DNA from: Nitrospirota bacterium
GTDB taxonomy: Bacteria > Nitrospirota > Thermodesulfovibrionia > UBA6902 > JAJYJJ01
Reading direction: 5' to 3'
NCBI GenBank assembly: GCA_021789595.1
Contig: JAJYJJ010000005.1
Span: 1-64,000, forward strand
DNA: 64,000 nt
The position numbers and the translations under genes are program-made. Shown here piece after piece: positions 51,248 through 61,190 of the stretch (positions within the stretch are counted from its first letter, which is position 1; every line of letters starts with the position of its first letter). The notes under the pieces are model-generated. The model saw only the letters and a program-made list of their open reading frames with translations, was not told the origin of the DNA and ran no database searches.

Positions 51248-51859
51248 ATGTTTAAGAAAGTGTTTCTGTTAGTGGGCCTTTTAGTCTTTATCTTCTCAGC
51301 AAACGGCGTTTGGGCAGCGGCCATGAATAATTTCTCGGCTGATATGGAAACAACTACCAGCAGGGGGACTATGACCTCAAAGATGTATTACAAGGATATG
51401 AAACAAAGGATGGAGATTAACACAGAAAGAGGACAGGCCATCAACATCGTCAGGCTTGATAAAAAGCTGGTGTGGATGCTTATGCCTAAACAGCATATGT
51501 ACATGGAGATGCCCCTCAATATGCAAAAACAGGGTATCTCCTCTCAACTACACGACCCCCAGAGTAAAGTGACGAAGGAGTTTCTTGGTAACGATACGGT
51601 TGACGGCCACCCTGCAAAGAAATACCATGTGACCGTAATTACAAACGGCAGGAAAGAATCAGGTTACATGTGGGAGGCTACAGACCTCAATAATTTCCCT
51701 GTAAAGTATCAAAGCGAAGACAAGAAAACCACCGTTATCTGGAAAAACATCAAATTCGGCGGGATTCCTGACAGCCTTTTTGAGGTTCCTGCAGGATACA
51801 AAAAGATGGAAATGCCGATGATGCCTGGTATGGGCGGCCCTGGTATGCCGAGGAGGTAA
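51248..51859 (+). CDS. Exported LolA-like / DUF4412 protein
   Basis: 203 aa. Signal peptide at 1-23 (cleavage after VWA). The middle is an antiparallel beta half-barrel like LolA/LolB relatives: FSADMETTTSRGTMTSKMYY, IVRLDKKLVWMLMPKQHMYM, GNDTVDGHPAKKYHVTVITN. Met-rich end (MEMPMMPGMGGPGMP) may bind a metal. GGAGG box upstream. Periplasmic; function unknown. Confidence 0.85.
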   Translation: MFKKVFLLVGLLVFIFSANGVWAAAMNNFSADMETTTSRGTMTSKMYYKDMKQRMEINTERGQAINIVRLDKKLVWMLMPKQHMYMEMPLNMQKQGISSQLHDPQSKVTKEFLGNDTVDGHPAKKYHVTVITNGRKESGYMWEATDLNNFPVKYQSEDKKTTVIWKNIKFGGIPDSLFEVPAGYKKMEMPMMPGMGGPGMPRR

Positions 51860-51905
51860 GGGACAGCGGCCGGCTTTCTTAAAAAATAAAAACCTTTAAC
51901 CTCCC

Positions 51906-53249
51906 CTAAGCCGCCTTTGTTTTAAGGAATGTCGGCAGCCCGTTTGCTTCCCTCGGGCCGACAATAATCTTCCATCCCTCAAGCTTATCCTCCAGGGTGC
52001 CGCTCAATATTGCAACCTGCCCTGGGATTATAAGCTCCCTGTGTTTTACCTCGTTTTCAACCCCGCTTTCCTTTATAAACTGGGCTATCCTTGATGCTGT
52101 GAACTTTCCTGCTGCCCATGCGGTAAGCACAGAAAGTCCCTCGCAATCCATAACAGCAAGCCTGCTTGGGACCTTGCTGTTTTCAACCTCCCCTGAGACT
52201 ATGAAGTATGTCAGTGAGAAGTTGGTAGTAATCATCAGAGGTGCATCAGGCCCTGGCTCTCCTATCTTGTATATCTTCTGCTCAACCTGCATTGGGACCT
52301 GAGGGTCTGTATAGAGGTTCTGCCTTAATGTAAAGAGTGCAAGATTCTTCCACCGCTCTATGCTGCTCAGTACAACTATTGATGCATATTTTGCTATTGC
52401 AACAGAGGCAATGGCTGTCTCTATTAATGGGTCGTCCTTCATCACAATGTTTATGATTGGATAACCTAATGGCTTGAAGTTCTTTTTTATGGCAGCCCTT
52501 CTTATCTGGGTGTTGCCCTCAATAATGCCCTTTGCGCTTTTTGCACCTGGGTCTATAACAATATCCTCAACACCCATTGCCTTTGCCTTTTCCGCAAGGC
52601 TGCTTAATGCCTCAGGCCCCTCTGCATACAGGCCGAGCGGGGTCTTGTGTGCCTTTGCAATATTGACCATAGCATCTAAATTGTCTAACCTTGCCCCATA
52701 CAGGAGAGGTTTCTTGTCAGCAATTGCCTTTACCGCTGCCTCCGCAGCCGATGCGTTAAAACAGTTAAGGATTATTGGCGTATCCGGTGCCCTGGAAGAT
52801 ACCATCCTTGTAACCGCCTCGTATCTGACAGCATCGTTAGAGGCGCATTCTATAGATATTGCATCAATCCTGAGTTTCTGCCCCACCCTGTCAATCTCAG
52901 ATGCAATAACCATAGCGACCTTCTTTTCTATCTCATTATCCGATTCACTGTCCTTTATATTCACTGCAAACGCACATGGGTTTACAAACCTCTTTTCATG
53001 TCTGAAAAGGACCGTCTCCTCTCCCATCTTGACTGCCTTATCCCCTGCACCAAGGATAATAGCCCTTACAGGCGGCGCAGATGCCTCACCGAGTATCTTC
53101 TTTGCCTCCTCAGAGACATCAGGGCATGCATCCAGGGATGCCTGCCTCTGTGCAAGTTTCATGGCAAATGCAAGGCATGTAGGGAATCCGCATTTTTTAC
53201 AGTTTGTTTTTGGAAGAAGTTTAAATATCTCAACACCACTTAGAGCCAT
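51906..53249 (-). CDS. acsC: Corrinoid iron-sulfur protein large subunit (acetyl-CoA synthase complex gamma)
   Basis: 447 aa. The N-terminal 4Fe-4S module is CKKCGFPTCLAFAM...ACPD. A TIM-barrel part (DAISIECASNDAVRYEAVTR, YGARLDNLDAMVNIAKA) and a C-terminal B12-binding domain (SVLTAWAAGKFTASRIAQF) follow. It carries the methyl group from methyl-H4folate to acetyl-CoA synthase in the Wood-Ljungdahl pathway. Order acsE-acsD-acsC on the minus strand. CODH/ACS catalytic subunits are outside the window. Confidence 0.95.
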   Translation of the reverse strand: MALSGVEIFKLLPKTNCKKCGFPTCLAFAMKLAQRQASLDACPDVSEEAKKILGEASAPPVRAIILGAGDKAVKMGEETVLFRHEKRFVNPCAFAVNIKDSESDNEIEKKVAMVIASEIDRVGQKLRIDAISIECASNDAVRYEAVTRMVSSRAPDTPIILNCFNASAAEAAVKAIADKKPLLYGARLDNLDAMVNIAKAHKTPLGLYAEGPEALSSLAEKAKAMGVEDIVIDPGAKSAKGIIEGNTQIRRAAIKKNFKPLGYPIINIVMKDDPLIETAIASVAIAKYASIVVLSSIERWKNLALFTLRQNLYTDPQVPMQVEQKIYKIGEPGPDAPLMITTNFSLTYFIVSGEVENSKVPSRLAVMDCEGLSVLTAWAAGKFTASRIAQFIKESGVENEVKHRELIIPGQVAILSGTLEDKLEGWKIIVGPREANGLPTFLKTKAA

Positions 53250-53313
53250 TTTTACCTCCAGATTTATTAGATTGAGGTTAAGGCAAAGGTTAAGAAAACC
53301 CTCAGCCTCAACC

Positions 53314-54261
53314 TTAGCCTTTAGTCAATTCCTCGATTACCTTCTCCGCCTTCTCAACTGCCTTTGGATGCCTCATTATAAGGAGGTTGGCGCCTGCCAG
53401 TAACATCCCCATGGCTGTCACCACCTCCCATGCAATACCCCGCTCCTCAAGGCTTCCCCATTGCGGCATATCTTCCTCAGACGCAGAGACCTCTTTTGTC
53501 TTCCATACATACATGCCCACATCGCCGACAATAGGCGGCTGCATGGTCGTATCATTCTGTGTCAGTGCAGCAAGACGGATCCTTTCCATTACAGAATATG
53601 TATATTCAAGACCATAGCCGAGGGCAGAGCACATCGGGTCTGTAAGGAGTCTGTCTGTCTCAAAGCCCATCTGGGTAATGAGGATATTGAGCTGTTTTGC
53701 GAGGTTTATATCCAGCTCTGACATCGCAATGAGCTTGTGTTTATGGGCAAGTGCGGCTGCAACAATGGTCTTGTAATTACCCTCCTGTGCCTTGCCTATT
53801 ATACAGTTCTTGCCTGTTGCTGCCTCTGCAGCAGCAACAATGACAGATGCATCCTTTTCAATATGGTTTGAGCCGAGGATGATTAAAGGCACATCAACGA
53901 CTGAGAGGACTTCCTTCACAGTCTTTGCTGCATCCTCTGCTGAACGGTCCTGCTTGTCAGGATGTGTTCCAACGAGCCTGAGGGCTATTGCCTTTGCATT
54001 CAGTTGTTCAACGCAGAACTTTGCCCACTTTGCAGCATCGTCATAGTATCCGTTGTAATATTTCTTGAGGTTATCAGGCCAGTCATCAGGGGTTATATCC
54101 TGAATCTCCATAGCTATTACAGGCCTGTTTGGTATAGCCCCCTCAAATGAGAGAAAGGGCATTGTATTTTCTCCGCCGATGGCAATGGACTTTGCCCCCT
54201 CTCCGATTGTCATGCTGGCCACCTTTCCGCTATAGGTTTCCTTCGGGATTACATAAGCCAT
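53314..54261 (-). CDS. acsD: Corrinoid iron-sulfur protein small subunit (acetyl-CoA synthase complex delta)
   Basis: 315 aa. TIM-barrel B12 partner of AcsC: MAYVIPKETYSGKVASMTIG at the N-terminus, AKALRLVGTH-like strand (NAKAIALRLVGTHPDKQDRS), LLTDPMCSALGYGLEYTYSV and MQPPIVGDVGMYVWKTKE. Forms the AcsCD heterodimer. 10 bp after acsE. Confidence 0.95.
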   Translation of the reverse strand: MAYVIPKETYSGKVASMTIGEGAKSIAIGGENTMPFLSFEGAIPNRPVIAMEIQDITPDDWPDNLKKYYNGYYDDAAKWAKFCVEQLNAKAIALRLVGTHPDKQDRSAEDAAKTVKEVLSVVDVPLIILGSNHIEKDASVIVAAAEAATGKNCIIGKAQEGNYKTIVAAALAHKHKLIAMSELDINLAKQLNILITQMGFETDRLLTDPMCSALGYGLEYTYSVMERIRLAALTQNDTTMQPPIVGDVGMYVWKTKEVSASEEDMPQWGSLEERGIAWEVVTAMGMLLAGANLLIMRHPKAVEKAEKVIEELTKG

Positions 54262-54271
54262 TTTCTCCTCC

Positions 54272-55060
54272 TTACATCTCTAAATAGGAATGGGCATAGA
54301 GTGTCTTACCCAGAAATATATCAGTGGTCTTCATTACTGCCATCAGGTCCTTATCGAGGGGATTCATTATAGCAGCGGTTAACCCTTCATGCATCAAAAG
54401 CGTCAAAAAGGTTCTATCAATCAGGCTCCGCATATCCTTTGGAGCGCCATTAGATATATTGCTTAAACCAACGACGGTCTTCATCGGAGGGTCATTCAAC
54501 TCCTGGAACATCCTGACAGCCTTTATTGCATGCATTGCATGGGACTGCATTGTGCAGACCTGGAGTATCAACGGGTCTAAAAAAAGGTCCTCAAGGGGGA
54601 GGCCGTATTCCATTGCCCTTGCCATTATCTCTGAGGCAATGGCAGCCCTCTCCTCTGCATCTGCAGGCAGCCCGCCTTTGCCAAGGGTTAACCCGATTAC
54701 CTGTGCATTGTGCCTTGCTGCAAGCTCAAGCATAACAAACCTCTCAGGCTCATTTGAAGTGGAGTTTATAAGTGCGCGGCCCCACTGATTGTTGTGGGCC
54801 TTCAGCCCTGCCTCAAGGGCATTGGAATTTGTTGTATCGAGACACAAAGGAAGGGGGACAACCTCCTGTATTATATTTACCATCCATGTCATCAGATCCT
54901 CGCCCTTTTCCTCTGCAGGCCCAATATTCACATCAATCATATGGGCGCCTGCCTTCCACTGCGCAGATGCAATCTCCTGGATGGGCTTGGGATCCCTGTT
55001 TGTCATTGCCTCCCTGACCTTCTTTGCAATGATACTTATCTTTTCACCTATTACAATCAT
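54272..55060 (-). CDS. acsE: Methyltetrahydrofolate:corrinoid/iron-sulfur protein methyltransferase
   Basis: 262 aa, pterin-binding TIM barrel of the MetH/AcsE family: MIVIGEKISIIAKKVREAM, GAHMIDVNIGPAEEKGEDLM, LPLCLDTTNSNALEAGL, INSTSNEPERF, VVGLSNISNGAP. Passes the methyl group from CH3-H4folate to the AcsC cobamide. First gene of the acsEDC unit. Confidence 0.96.
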   Translation of the reverse strand: MIVIGEKISIIAKKVREAMTNRDPKPIQEIASAQWKAGAHMIDVNIGPAEEKGEDLMTWMVNIIQEVVPLPLCLDTTNSNALEAGLKAHNNQWGRALINSTSNEPERFVMLELAARHNAQVIGLTLGKGGLPADAEERAAIASEIMARAMEYGLPLEDLFLDPLILQVCTMQSHAMHAIKAVRMFQELNDPPMKTVVGLSNISNGAPKDMRSLIDRTFLTLLMHEGLTAAIMNPLDKDLMAVMKTTDIFLGKTLYAHSYLEM

Positions 55061-55146
55061 CTCCTGTTGCTCCTTTCAGTGTCTGTATGTCCTCTGTTTT
55101 TCTATCTTTAAAGCGAAAAATCCCATGATCTAATAATGGGTTTTAC

Positions 55147-55176
55147 ATCATAGCATAAACCACAGCATATGGTAAA
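55147..55176 (-). promoter_or_regulatory. Promoter candidate for acsEDC
   Basis: Minus strand TTTACC (55176-55171), 18 bp, TATGAT (55152-55147). Good -10, fair -35. Leader of about 80 nt holds a weak CCCAT/ATGGG hairpin near 55122-55140. Confidence 0.35.
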
Positions 55177-55197
55177 GAACTTTTTAGAATTATCCTG

Positions 55198-55225
55198 TTG
55201 AAAAATATAAATCTTATGATATAAT
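55198..55225 (+). promoter_or_regulatory. Sigma-70 promoter of the chemosensory cluster
   Basis: TTGAAA (55198-55203), 16 bp, TATAAT (55220-55225), a perfect -10. Expected start near 55232, about 70 nt before the first gene. Confidence 0.65.
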
Positions 55226-55299
55226 AGTTTGGAGGTAGGGGGTTGATACAAAAAGGGAATGGGCTATTTTTAAAAAAACCTGAAAACTAAGGAGAGTCG

Positions 55300-55833
55300 A
55301 TGGATCTATCAGATATTATAAAAAAATATCTACGGACAAAGGATTCAGGGCTTCTTTCGATTAAGATAGAAGGTGATAGCCATCTTTTAAAGATATACTT
55401 TGAGCATGGGGAAGTTGTTTTCCTAACCCACGGCATCTGTAAAAATGAAGATTGTCTTAAGAAATTAAGTGCCCTCGTTCCTGTAGAGCATTTCTTTTTA
55501 AGAGGTGTAAAATCCCCGACAACATCCAAGGCACCCTTAACTGGGAGGCTTATAGAACTTACCGGGATGGGTGATGTAGAGTTAAGTGTAGAAACAATGC
55601 CTCCAAGCCCAGGCCTCAATATCCAACCCCATAGGATTACGGCTGTCGAAGAAGAATTTATTGAATTGATTGGTCCTATAGGGAAAATGATCGTAGATAA
55701 TCTCTTCTCTGAGATATCATATAGCCGTGGGAATCCCATGCCATCAGAGGATTATTCGTATTTTTTAGCATCTCTTATAAAAGAACTACCAGCTCAGCAA
55801 CAGAGTTCTTTCAGTGGAAAAAATAAAATATAG
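55300..55833 (+). CDS. DUF4388-like small protein of the chemosensory cluster
   Basis: 177 aa. The N-terminal half (LLSIKIEGDSHLLKIYFEHG, EVVFLTHGICKNEDCLKKLS) has the PatA/DUF4388-type pattern, also found in the receiver protein at 56785. The C-terminal half (YFLASLIKELP at its end) follows a EFIELIGPIGKMIVDNLFSE helix typical of a second small domain that accompanies it. Likely a cytoplasmic adaptor. Function unproven. Confidence 0.7.
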   Translation: MDLSDIIKKYLRTKDSGLLSIKIEGDSHLLKIYFEHGEVVFLTHGICKNEDCLKKLSALVPVEHFFLRGVKSPTTSKAPLTGRLIELTGMGDVELSVETMPPSPGLNIQPHRITAVEEEFIELIGPIGKMIVDNLFSEISYSRGNPMPSEDYSYFLASLIKELPAQQQSSFSGKNKI

Positions 55834-55903
55834 ATTAAAGTAAAGTATAGAGAAAAAGGCTGTGCTGATGCTGGCAAAATAAAGAGAATGGAGGTAATAA
55901 CTT

Positions 55904-56788
55904 ATGTTTAGAAATCTGAAATTAAGGGCAAGATTTACAGTTATCATGCTAATTGTTTATGTTCTTTCCCTTCCTGTTATGATCGTTGGGAGCTATTATA
56001 TCCTTAAAAAGAATGCGGTGAGGGAGATACTTGAGGAGTCAAATCTTATGCTGGCTGCAATGGAAGGGGCAAGAAAATATACCAATGATGTTCTTAGACC
56101 CGCAGTCACAAAAGAACTGCCCGACAAGTTTATTATTGAGGCGATGTCTGCTACTTTTGTAGCAAAGGGTATAGAAAAGAGGATCAGGGAAAAGCTTCCG
56201 AACTACTCCTTCAAGGAGGCAACTCTCAACCCCCTTAACCTCGTATATAAGGCTGATGATTTTGAGAGTAAAAAGATAGAAGATTTTCGGACAGGCAAAC
56301 TGACAAAGGAATGGAGGGGATATAAGCATACAGATGCAGGCAGCTTCTATGTGGTAATGCGGCCTGTAGTGGTACAATCTGGCTGTCTCAGGTGCCACGG
56401 CGACCCTTCACTTGCACCTCCTGAGGTCAGGGAAAGATACGGGACAACCCATGGTTATGGTTGGAAGGTGGGTGAGATCCAAACTGCCAACTCCGTTTAT
56501 GTGCCTGCTGATGTTCCTATAGAGAATGCAAGAAAGGCCCTTGTCTTGTTTTCCATTATATATAGCCTATTTTTCTTTGCAGTGATGGTTATTATCGATA
56601 GAGTCATCATCGGCAGCATCATCAAGCCCATAGAGCAGTTTGTGGATGCGGCGGATGAGATAAGTCGTGGGAGATTTGAGAGGGAGTTTACTGTTAAGAC
56701 CAATGATGAGATAAAGACCCTTGCGGAGGCATTCACCAGGATGAAACTAAGCTTGGCTAAGGCAATGGATATTATGAGGAGGAAATGA
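55904..56788 (+). CDS. Heme-c sensor (Tll0287-like) with HAMP, no output domain
   Basis: 294 aa. Transmembrane helix 1 (about 12-33), a periplasmic Tll0287-like/DUF3365 domain with a CLRCH heme-c site (161-165), transmembrane helix 2 (about 211-238), HAMP (about 236-290; KPIEQFVDAADEISRGRFER). It then stops four bases into the next gene (ATGATGA overlap), with no kinase, methyl-accepting or cyclase domain. Redox or ligand sensing through heme is likely; the signal must pass to a separate partner. Confidence 0.88.
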   Translation: MFRNLKLRARFTVIMLIVYVLSLPVMIVGSYYILKKNAVREILEESNLMLAAMEGARKYTNDVLRPAVTKELPDKFIIEAMSATFVAKGIEKRIREKLPNYSFKEATLNPLNLVYKADDFESKKIEDFRTGKLTKEWRGYKHTDAGSFYVVMRPVVVQSGCLRCHGDPSLAPPEVRERYGTTHGYGWKVGEIQTANSVYVPADVPIENARKALVLFSIIYSLFFFAVMVIIDRVIIGSIIKPIEQFVDAADEISRGRFEREFTVKTNDEIKTLAEAFTRMKLSLAKAMDIMRRK

Positions 56789-58074
56789 TGAGTAAGGGTA
56801 AGGTTGTTGTTATCGATGATAGCCCTACTGTGAGAAAACTGGCCGAGGTGGTTCTTACAGAAGAGGGGTATAAGGTTTATGCAGCCGAAGACGGAGAGGA
56901 TGGTCTCAAGATAGCCGAGGAGGTACTGCCCTCTGTAATACTCGTCGACTTTATAATGCCGAGGATGAACGGCTATCAGTTCTGTAAGATGGTAAGGAGT
57001 AATCAGTTCCTCAAGGATGTCCCTGTTATACTCATCACAGCAAAAGGCGAGGATGTGGGAGAGAAGTTCACAGAGAAGTTCGGTGTGGTAGACTATTTTT
57101 TAAAGCCCTTTCAGCCAGAGGAACTCGTAGAGAAGGTGAATTCCATTGTCCAATCCCGGAGGACTGAAGAGGTAGCTGTTTTTGATGCATTGGAAGAAAC
57201 CGAGGTTGCGGAGGCAGTTTACACAGCCGATATCGGTGAGACGGTTGACAGGGTGATAAAGAGATATTTCTATAAGGAGTTCCCGTCTTTACTTCAGAAA
57301 AGCATTGTCGATATCCTGAAACAGGCAGGTGTGATTAAGGCATCGACTATAACCCTCTCAGGATATCTTTCTGATTTCAGTCTCTTTGATATCCTTCAGC
57401 TAATAGATGCCGCTAAATCTACCGGAAAACTCTCTGTTTATTCTCCTGCCATGAGCTCGGAGATGTGCTTTGACAAAGGAAATATTGTATATGCTACAAC
57501 CAGCAAGCAGGGAAGAAACATCTTAACCGGAGACCTCCTCGAAAAAAGGAAAAACATCCCAAAGGAGGTATTCAACCGCGCCCTTAAACTATCGAGGGAA
57601 ACAGGGATCCCCATTCTCAGGGCCTTTGTTAATGGGGGAATCCTCTCTGAGAATGAGGTCATGGCTATACTGAGGGAGCTGATAGATGATGCCATATATT
57701 CCATAATGGAGCTCGAGGCAGGAAACTTCTTCTTTGAGAAGATGGTGATACCTGAAAATCTCCTTGACATCCCCTTAAGGGTTAAGGCCTCCCAGCTCAT
57801 TCTCGAGGGCGCAAGGAAGGTTGACGAGAGGAGATTCGCTGCCAAGATGTTTCAGGACAACAGTATTGTCTTTATGAGGCTTATGACAGATGTGGCAATG
57901 GAAGACATCAATCTCGATGAGAATGAGCTGAAGATATTCTCCCTTGTTGACGGCAAAAGAACCCTCGGTGATATAATCAAGATGAGTGGCATAGAGGAAA
58001 GGGAGGCAAAGAGGATATTTTATACGCTGACAAAGGTCGGGATTCTAAAAAAGAAATACAAGGAGGAGGCTTGA
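56785..58074 (+). CDS. Response regulator with DUF4388 (PatA-like) domain
   Basis: 429 aa. Receiver at 1-125 (D55 in VILVDFIMPR, conserved DD at 11-12 and Lys in FLKPFQPEE). A linker, then a DUF4388-like domain at about 195-330 (GYLSDFSLFDILQLIDAAKS, STGKLSVYS-type strand) and a C-terminal helical part (VDGKRTLGDIIKMSGIEERE) resembling a winged helix. Follows the heme sensor with a 4-bp overlap, so it is the likely receiver of its signal through CheA. Confidence 0.88.
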   Translation: MMSKGKVVVIDDSPTVRKLAEVVLTEEGYKVYAAEDGEDGLKIAEEVLPSVILVDFIMPRMNGYQFCKMVRSNQFLKDVPVILITAKGEDVGEKFTEKFGVVDYFLKPFQPEELVEKVNSIVQSRRTEEVAVFDALEETEVAEAVYTADIGETVDRVIKRYFYKEFPSLLQKSIVDILKQAGVIKASTITLSGYLSDFSLFDILQLIDAAKSTGKLSVYSPAMSSEMCFDKGNIVYATTSKQGRNILTGDLLEKRKNIPKEVFNRALKLSRETGIPILRAFVNGGILSENEVMAILRELIDDAIYSIMELEAGNFFFEKMVIPENLLDIPLRVKASQLILEGARKVDERRFAAKMFQDNSIVFMRLMTDVAMEDINLDENELKIFSLVDGKRTLGDIIKMSGIEEREAKRIFYTLTKVGILKKKYKEEA

Positions 58075-58440
58075 ATGGCAAGGATTCTTATTGCTGAGGA
58101 CAGCCCTACAGACATCCAGTATATAAAGTCTGTACTGGCTGACACAGGACACGACCTATCAGTAGCAATGGATGGGGAAGAGGCCGAGAGGATGATCAAG
58201 AACGAGCCCTTTGACCTGGTGATCCTCGATATTGTAATGCCAAAGAAGAATGGCTTTCAGGTATGCAGGGAGATTAAGAAAGACGAGAGGTTGAAGAGTA
58301 TCCCTGTGATCATCCTGACATCAAAGGACCAGGCAAGTGATAAACTCTGGGGCGAGAAGCAGGGTGCAGATGAATACCTCACAAAACCCTGCGAGCCCAT
58401 AGACCTGCTGCTTGCCGTGAAGAAACATCTAAGTCAGTGA
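58075..58440 (+). CDS. Single-domain response regulator (PilH/CheY-like)
   Basis: 121 aa, only a receiver: acidic pocket AEDSPTD, phospho-acceptor D52 in LVILDIVMPKKNG, Thr/Ser ILTSKDQ, Lys in YLTKPCEP. A phosphate-accepting shuttle for CheA. Starts directly at the preceding stop. Confidence 0.94.
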   Translation: MARILIAEDSPTDIQYIKSVLADTGHDLSVAMDGEEAERMIKNEPFDLVILDIVMPKKNGFQVCREIKKDERLKSIPVIILTSKDQASDKLWGEKQGADEYLTKPCEPIDLLLAVKKHLSQ

Positions 58441-58865
58441 AAAAGCAGGCAGAAGAAGGTCCGTTGGAAGAGTCAACCTACTGTGTCTTCAAGGTAGGTG
58501 AGAGGGATTTTCTCTTGCGGGTTGAACAGGTGAGAGAGGTCATAGATGTGTCGCCATTATTTCCTGTCCCGATGGCGCCTGAGTATATATATGGGGTGGT
58601 TCCTTTGCGTGGCAGGATAATCCCTGCCATAGACCTGTCAAAGATTTATCCAACAGGTGAAGCTGTATATAATGATGCAAAGCTCGTAGTCGTTGATGTA
58701 GAAGTTGAACTTATGAGGGAGGTTATAAATGAGAACATCGGCTTTATCTCAGAGGGTCTGCCATACTTTGTGACATTTGGTTCTGATATACCTGCTGATG
58801 ATACTATAGATATAAAGAGTTTTTTCGAGACCTTTCGTGTAAAGGAGACGTATGGCAGAGTTTGA
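58437..58865 (+). CDS. cheW: CheW-like coupling protein
   Basis: 142 aa. A CheW SH3-pair fold: YCVFKVGERDFLLRVEQVRE, VSPLFPVPMAPEYIYGVVPL, RGRIIPAIDLSKIY. Links receptors to CheA. Overlaps the preceding stop and the cheA start by 4 and 14 bp. Confidence 0.92.
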   Translation: MKKQAEEGPLEESTYCVFKVGERDFLLRVEQVREVIDVSPLFPVPMAPEYIYGVVPLRGRIIPAIDLSKIYPTGEAVYNDAKLVVVDVEVELMREVINENIGFISEGLPYFVTFGSDIPADDTIDIKSFFETFRVKETYGRV

Positions 58866-61161
58866 CCGCTCAGAGCTTCTCGAGTATTTCCTTTCAGAAG
58901 CGGATGACCACATAACTACCCTTGACAGGGGAATATCTGAAATCGAGACTGCCTCTGATAGTGATGCACTTATAGAGGACCTCTTCAGGGCTGCTCACAC
59001 ACTTAAAGGTGCAGCAGCCCTTGTGAAACTCACCACCACAAGTAACATCGCCCACAGGATGGAGGATATACTCGAAGAGCTTAATGAGAAAAAAAGAAAA
59101 CTAAGTAAGAATATCGTAGATTTGTTGTTATACATGCTTGATACAATAAAAGGGCTGATACATGATATAGCACAGGGCAGAGGAGAGGATCATAAAGTAG
59201 AACAACAGGTGTTCGCTAAAATTGATGAAATAATGGCCAAAGAGGAGGCAGTAGTTGTTTCTCCTGAACTTATACCCCAGAAAACCTCCGATCTTTCAGT
59301 TACCACTGGCCCAGCAGTTCCAGAAAAACGCGAGGCTATCGGCAGGAGAAAGGAGGACTTCGAATTCTTCTCAGGTAATTTTGTCAAGGTTGATGTCCGG
59401 AAGGTCGAAGAGATGCTGAATCTAATAGGCGAAATAACTATTAAGAAGAATTACCTGATGCAGAGGACGAAGGAGACAGGAGAGATATCAGACGAGATAT
59501 TTTTTGCAGGCAGAAGGCTGCTTAAGGAGATCACCGACTTTGCTGATAGATATGCATACTCTTTGCCTGACAATGTGAAATATATCGATCCCCTCCTTTC
59601 AGAGTTTGGTGAGCTTGAGTTCGATAGATACGACGAGTTGAATCTCTTTTCGAGAAAACTCTATGAGATAACAAATGATATAACAGAGGCGCTGAAAGAG
59701 CTCTCTGAGTTTTTTGAGTCCTTCGGTGATGATGTTAAGACAATAGGTAACATGATAAAGTTGTTAAGGTCTGACATCTCTGAGGCCAGGATGATAGATA
59801 TAGGCAGACTGTTTCAGCGCTTTGTGAGACCCATAAAGGAGATGGCAAGGCAACATGACAGGAAGGTCGAACTCCTTATATCGGGCGGTGATACAAAGAT
59901 CGATAAGGTGATATTTGAAAGGCTTTTTGACCCCCTTATGCATATAGTCAGGAATGCCGTAAGCCACGGAATAGAAAAGCCAGACGAGAGGCTAAAGAAG
60001 GGGAAGAAAGAGGAAGGTCTGATCTTTCTCTCTGCAAGGAGGGAAGGTAATACCGTTGTTATAGAGGTGAATGACAATGGTAGAGGTATAGATATGGATA
60101 GGTTGTTTGAGGAAGCTATCAAAAAGGGTTTTTTAAATCCTGATAACAAGCCACTGAAGGAAGATCTTATTCCATTGATCTTTGTGCCTGGTTTTACAAC
60201 CACAGAGAGCGCTGATATGGCATCAGGTAGAGGGATAGGGATGAGTGCTGTAAGGAGGCAGGTATCAGCCATTAATGGCGTGGTTGAAGTGGATACCGAT
60301 GTTGGCTGGGGCACAACATTCAGGATTAAGGTGCCTTCATCTCTGGCGATAACGAATGTGATAGTCTTCCAATCGGATAATATAGAATTTGTAATGCCTG
60401 CAAGCCTCATAGAGGAGATAATACAGACTGATATTACGGCTGAAGAAGAAACCCCTGGTATGATAGATTACAGGGGTAAGGATATTCATGCCAAGAATCT
60501 CTCGGAGATGTTCGGTATTACCCGGAAAGCAGACAAGTTAAACAGGCCTGTAATCATATGTAATATTACTGATAAAAAGGCTGGTTTGATTGTTGATGAG
60601 ATAGTAGGACAGGAAGAGACCATAATAAAGCCCCTGAATCGTTTCCTGGGTGGATTACACATCTACTCTGGAACAACTATATCAGGTGATGGAAGGGTGA
60701 GATTCGTATTAAATCCCATGCGGATATTCGAAGAACAGATCCAGCCTGCTGCCATCAAGCCTATGGCTGATGAAGGTTACGAAGGCAGAAGGATTCTCAT
60801 TGTTGACGATTCTCTAAGTGTTAGAAAGTATGTGAGTACCTTCCTTGAGGCAAGGAGATTCAAGGTTTACAGTGCATCCAATGGTGCCGAGGCATTGAAT
60901 CTTCTTGAAGAGATACCTGTTGATATGATTATCACAGACCTCGAAATGCCTGTGATGCACGGCTATGAACTGATAAACAGAATAAAGAGTTCAGAAAGAC
61001 TGAAGGAGATACCGGTCATTGTCCTTACATCGAGAAGCGCTGAGAAACATAGAGAAAAGGCCCTGGAGAGCGGAGCGGAAGACTACCTTGTGAAGCCTTT
61101 CGACGAGAAGTCCCTCTCGGAAATCTTGAGAAAATACCTATCCACTGCTGATCTGACGTGA
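58852..61161 (+). CDS. cheA: CheA-type hybrid histidine kinase with receiver
   Basis: 769 aa. HPt domain with phospho-accepting H49 (FRAAHTLKGAAALVKL), dimerisation and ATPase domains (MHIVRNAVSHGIEKPDERL, VNDNGRGIDMDRL, ASGRGIGMSAVRRQV), a CheW-like domain (SLAITNVIVFQSDNIEFVMP), and a C-terminal receiver (ILIVDDSLSVRKYV, ITDLEMPVMHGY). The CheA-REC fusion is typical of alternative (pili or differentiation) chemosensory systems. No cheR or cheB is near. Confidence 0.95.
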   Translation: MAEFDRSELLEYFLSEADDHITTLDRGISEIETASDSDALIEDLFRAAHTLKGAAALVKLTTTSNIAHRMEDILEELNEKKRKLSKNIVDLLLYMLDTIKGLIHDIAQGRGEDHKVEQQVFAKIDEIMAKEEAVVVSPELIPQKTSDLSVTTGPAVPEKREAIGRRKEDFEFFSGNFVKVDVRKVEEMLNLIGEITIKKNYLMQRTKETGEISDEIFFAGRRLLKEITDFADRYAYSLPDNVKYIDPLLSEFGELEFDRYDELNLFSRKLYEITNDITEALKELSEFFESFGDDVKTIGNMIKLLRSDISEARMIDIGRLFQRFVRPIKEMARQHDRKVELLISGGDTKIDKVIFERLFDPLMHIVRNAVSHGIEKPDERLKKGKKEEGLIFLSARREGNTVVIEVNDNGRGIDMDRLFEEAIKKGFLNPDNKPLKEDLIPLIFVPGFTTTESADMASGRGIGMSAVRRQVSAINGVVEVDTDVGWGTTFRIKVPSSLAITNVIVFQSDNIEFVMPASLIEEIIQTDITAEEETPGMIDYRGKDIHAKNLSEMFGITRKADKLNRPVIICNITDKKAGLIVDEIVGQEETIIKPLNRFLGGLHIYSGTTISGDGRVRFVLNPMRIFEEQIQPAAIKPMADEGYEGRRILIVDDSLSVRKYVSTFLEARRFKVYSASNGAEALNLLEEIPVDMIITDLEMPVMHGYELINRIKSSERLKEIPVIVLTSRSAEKHREKALESGAEDYLVKPFDEKSLSEILRKYLSTADLT

Positions 61162-61190
61162 AATACTCGTTATCTATCATCCAGTATCAT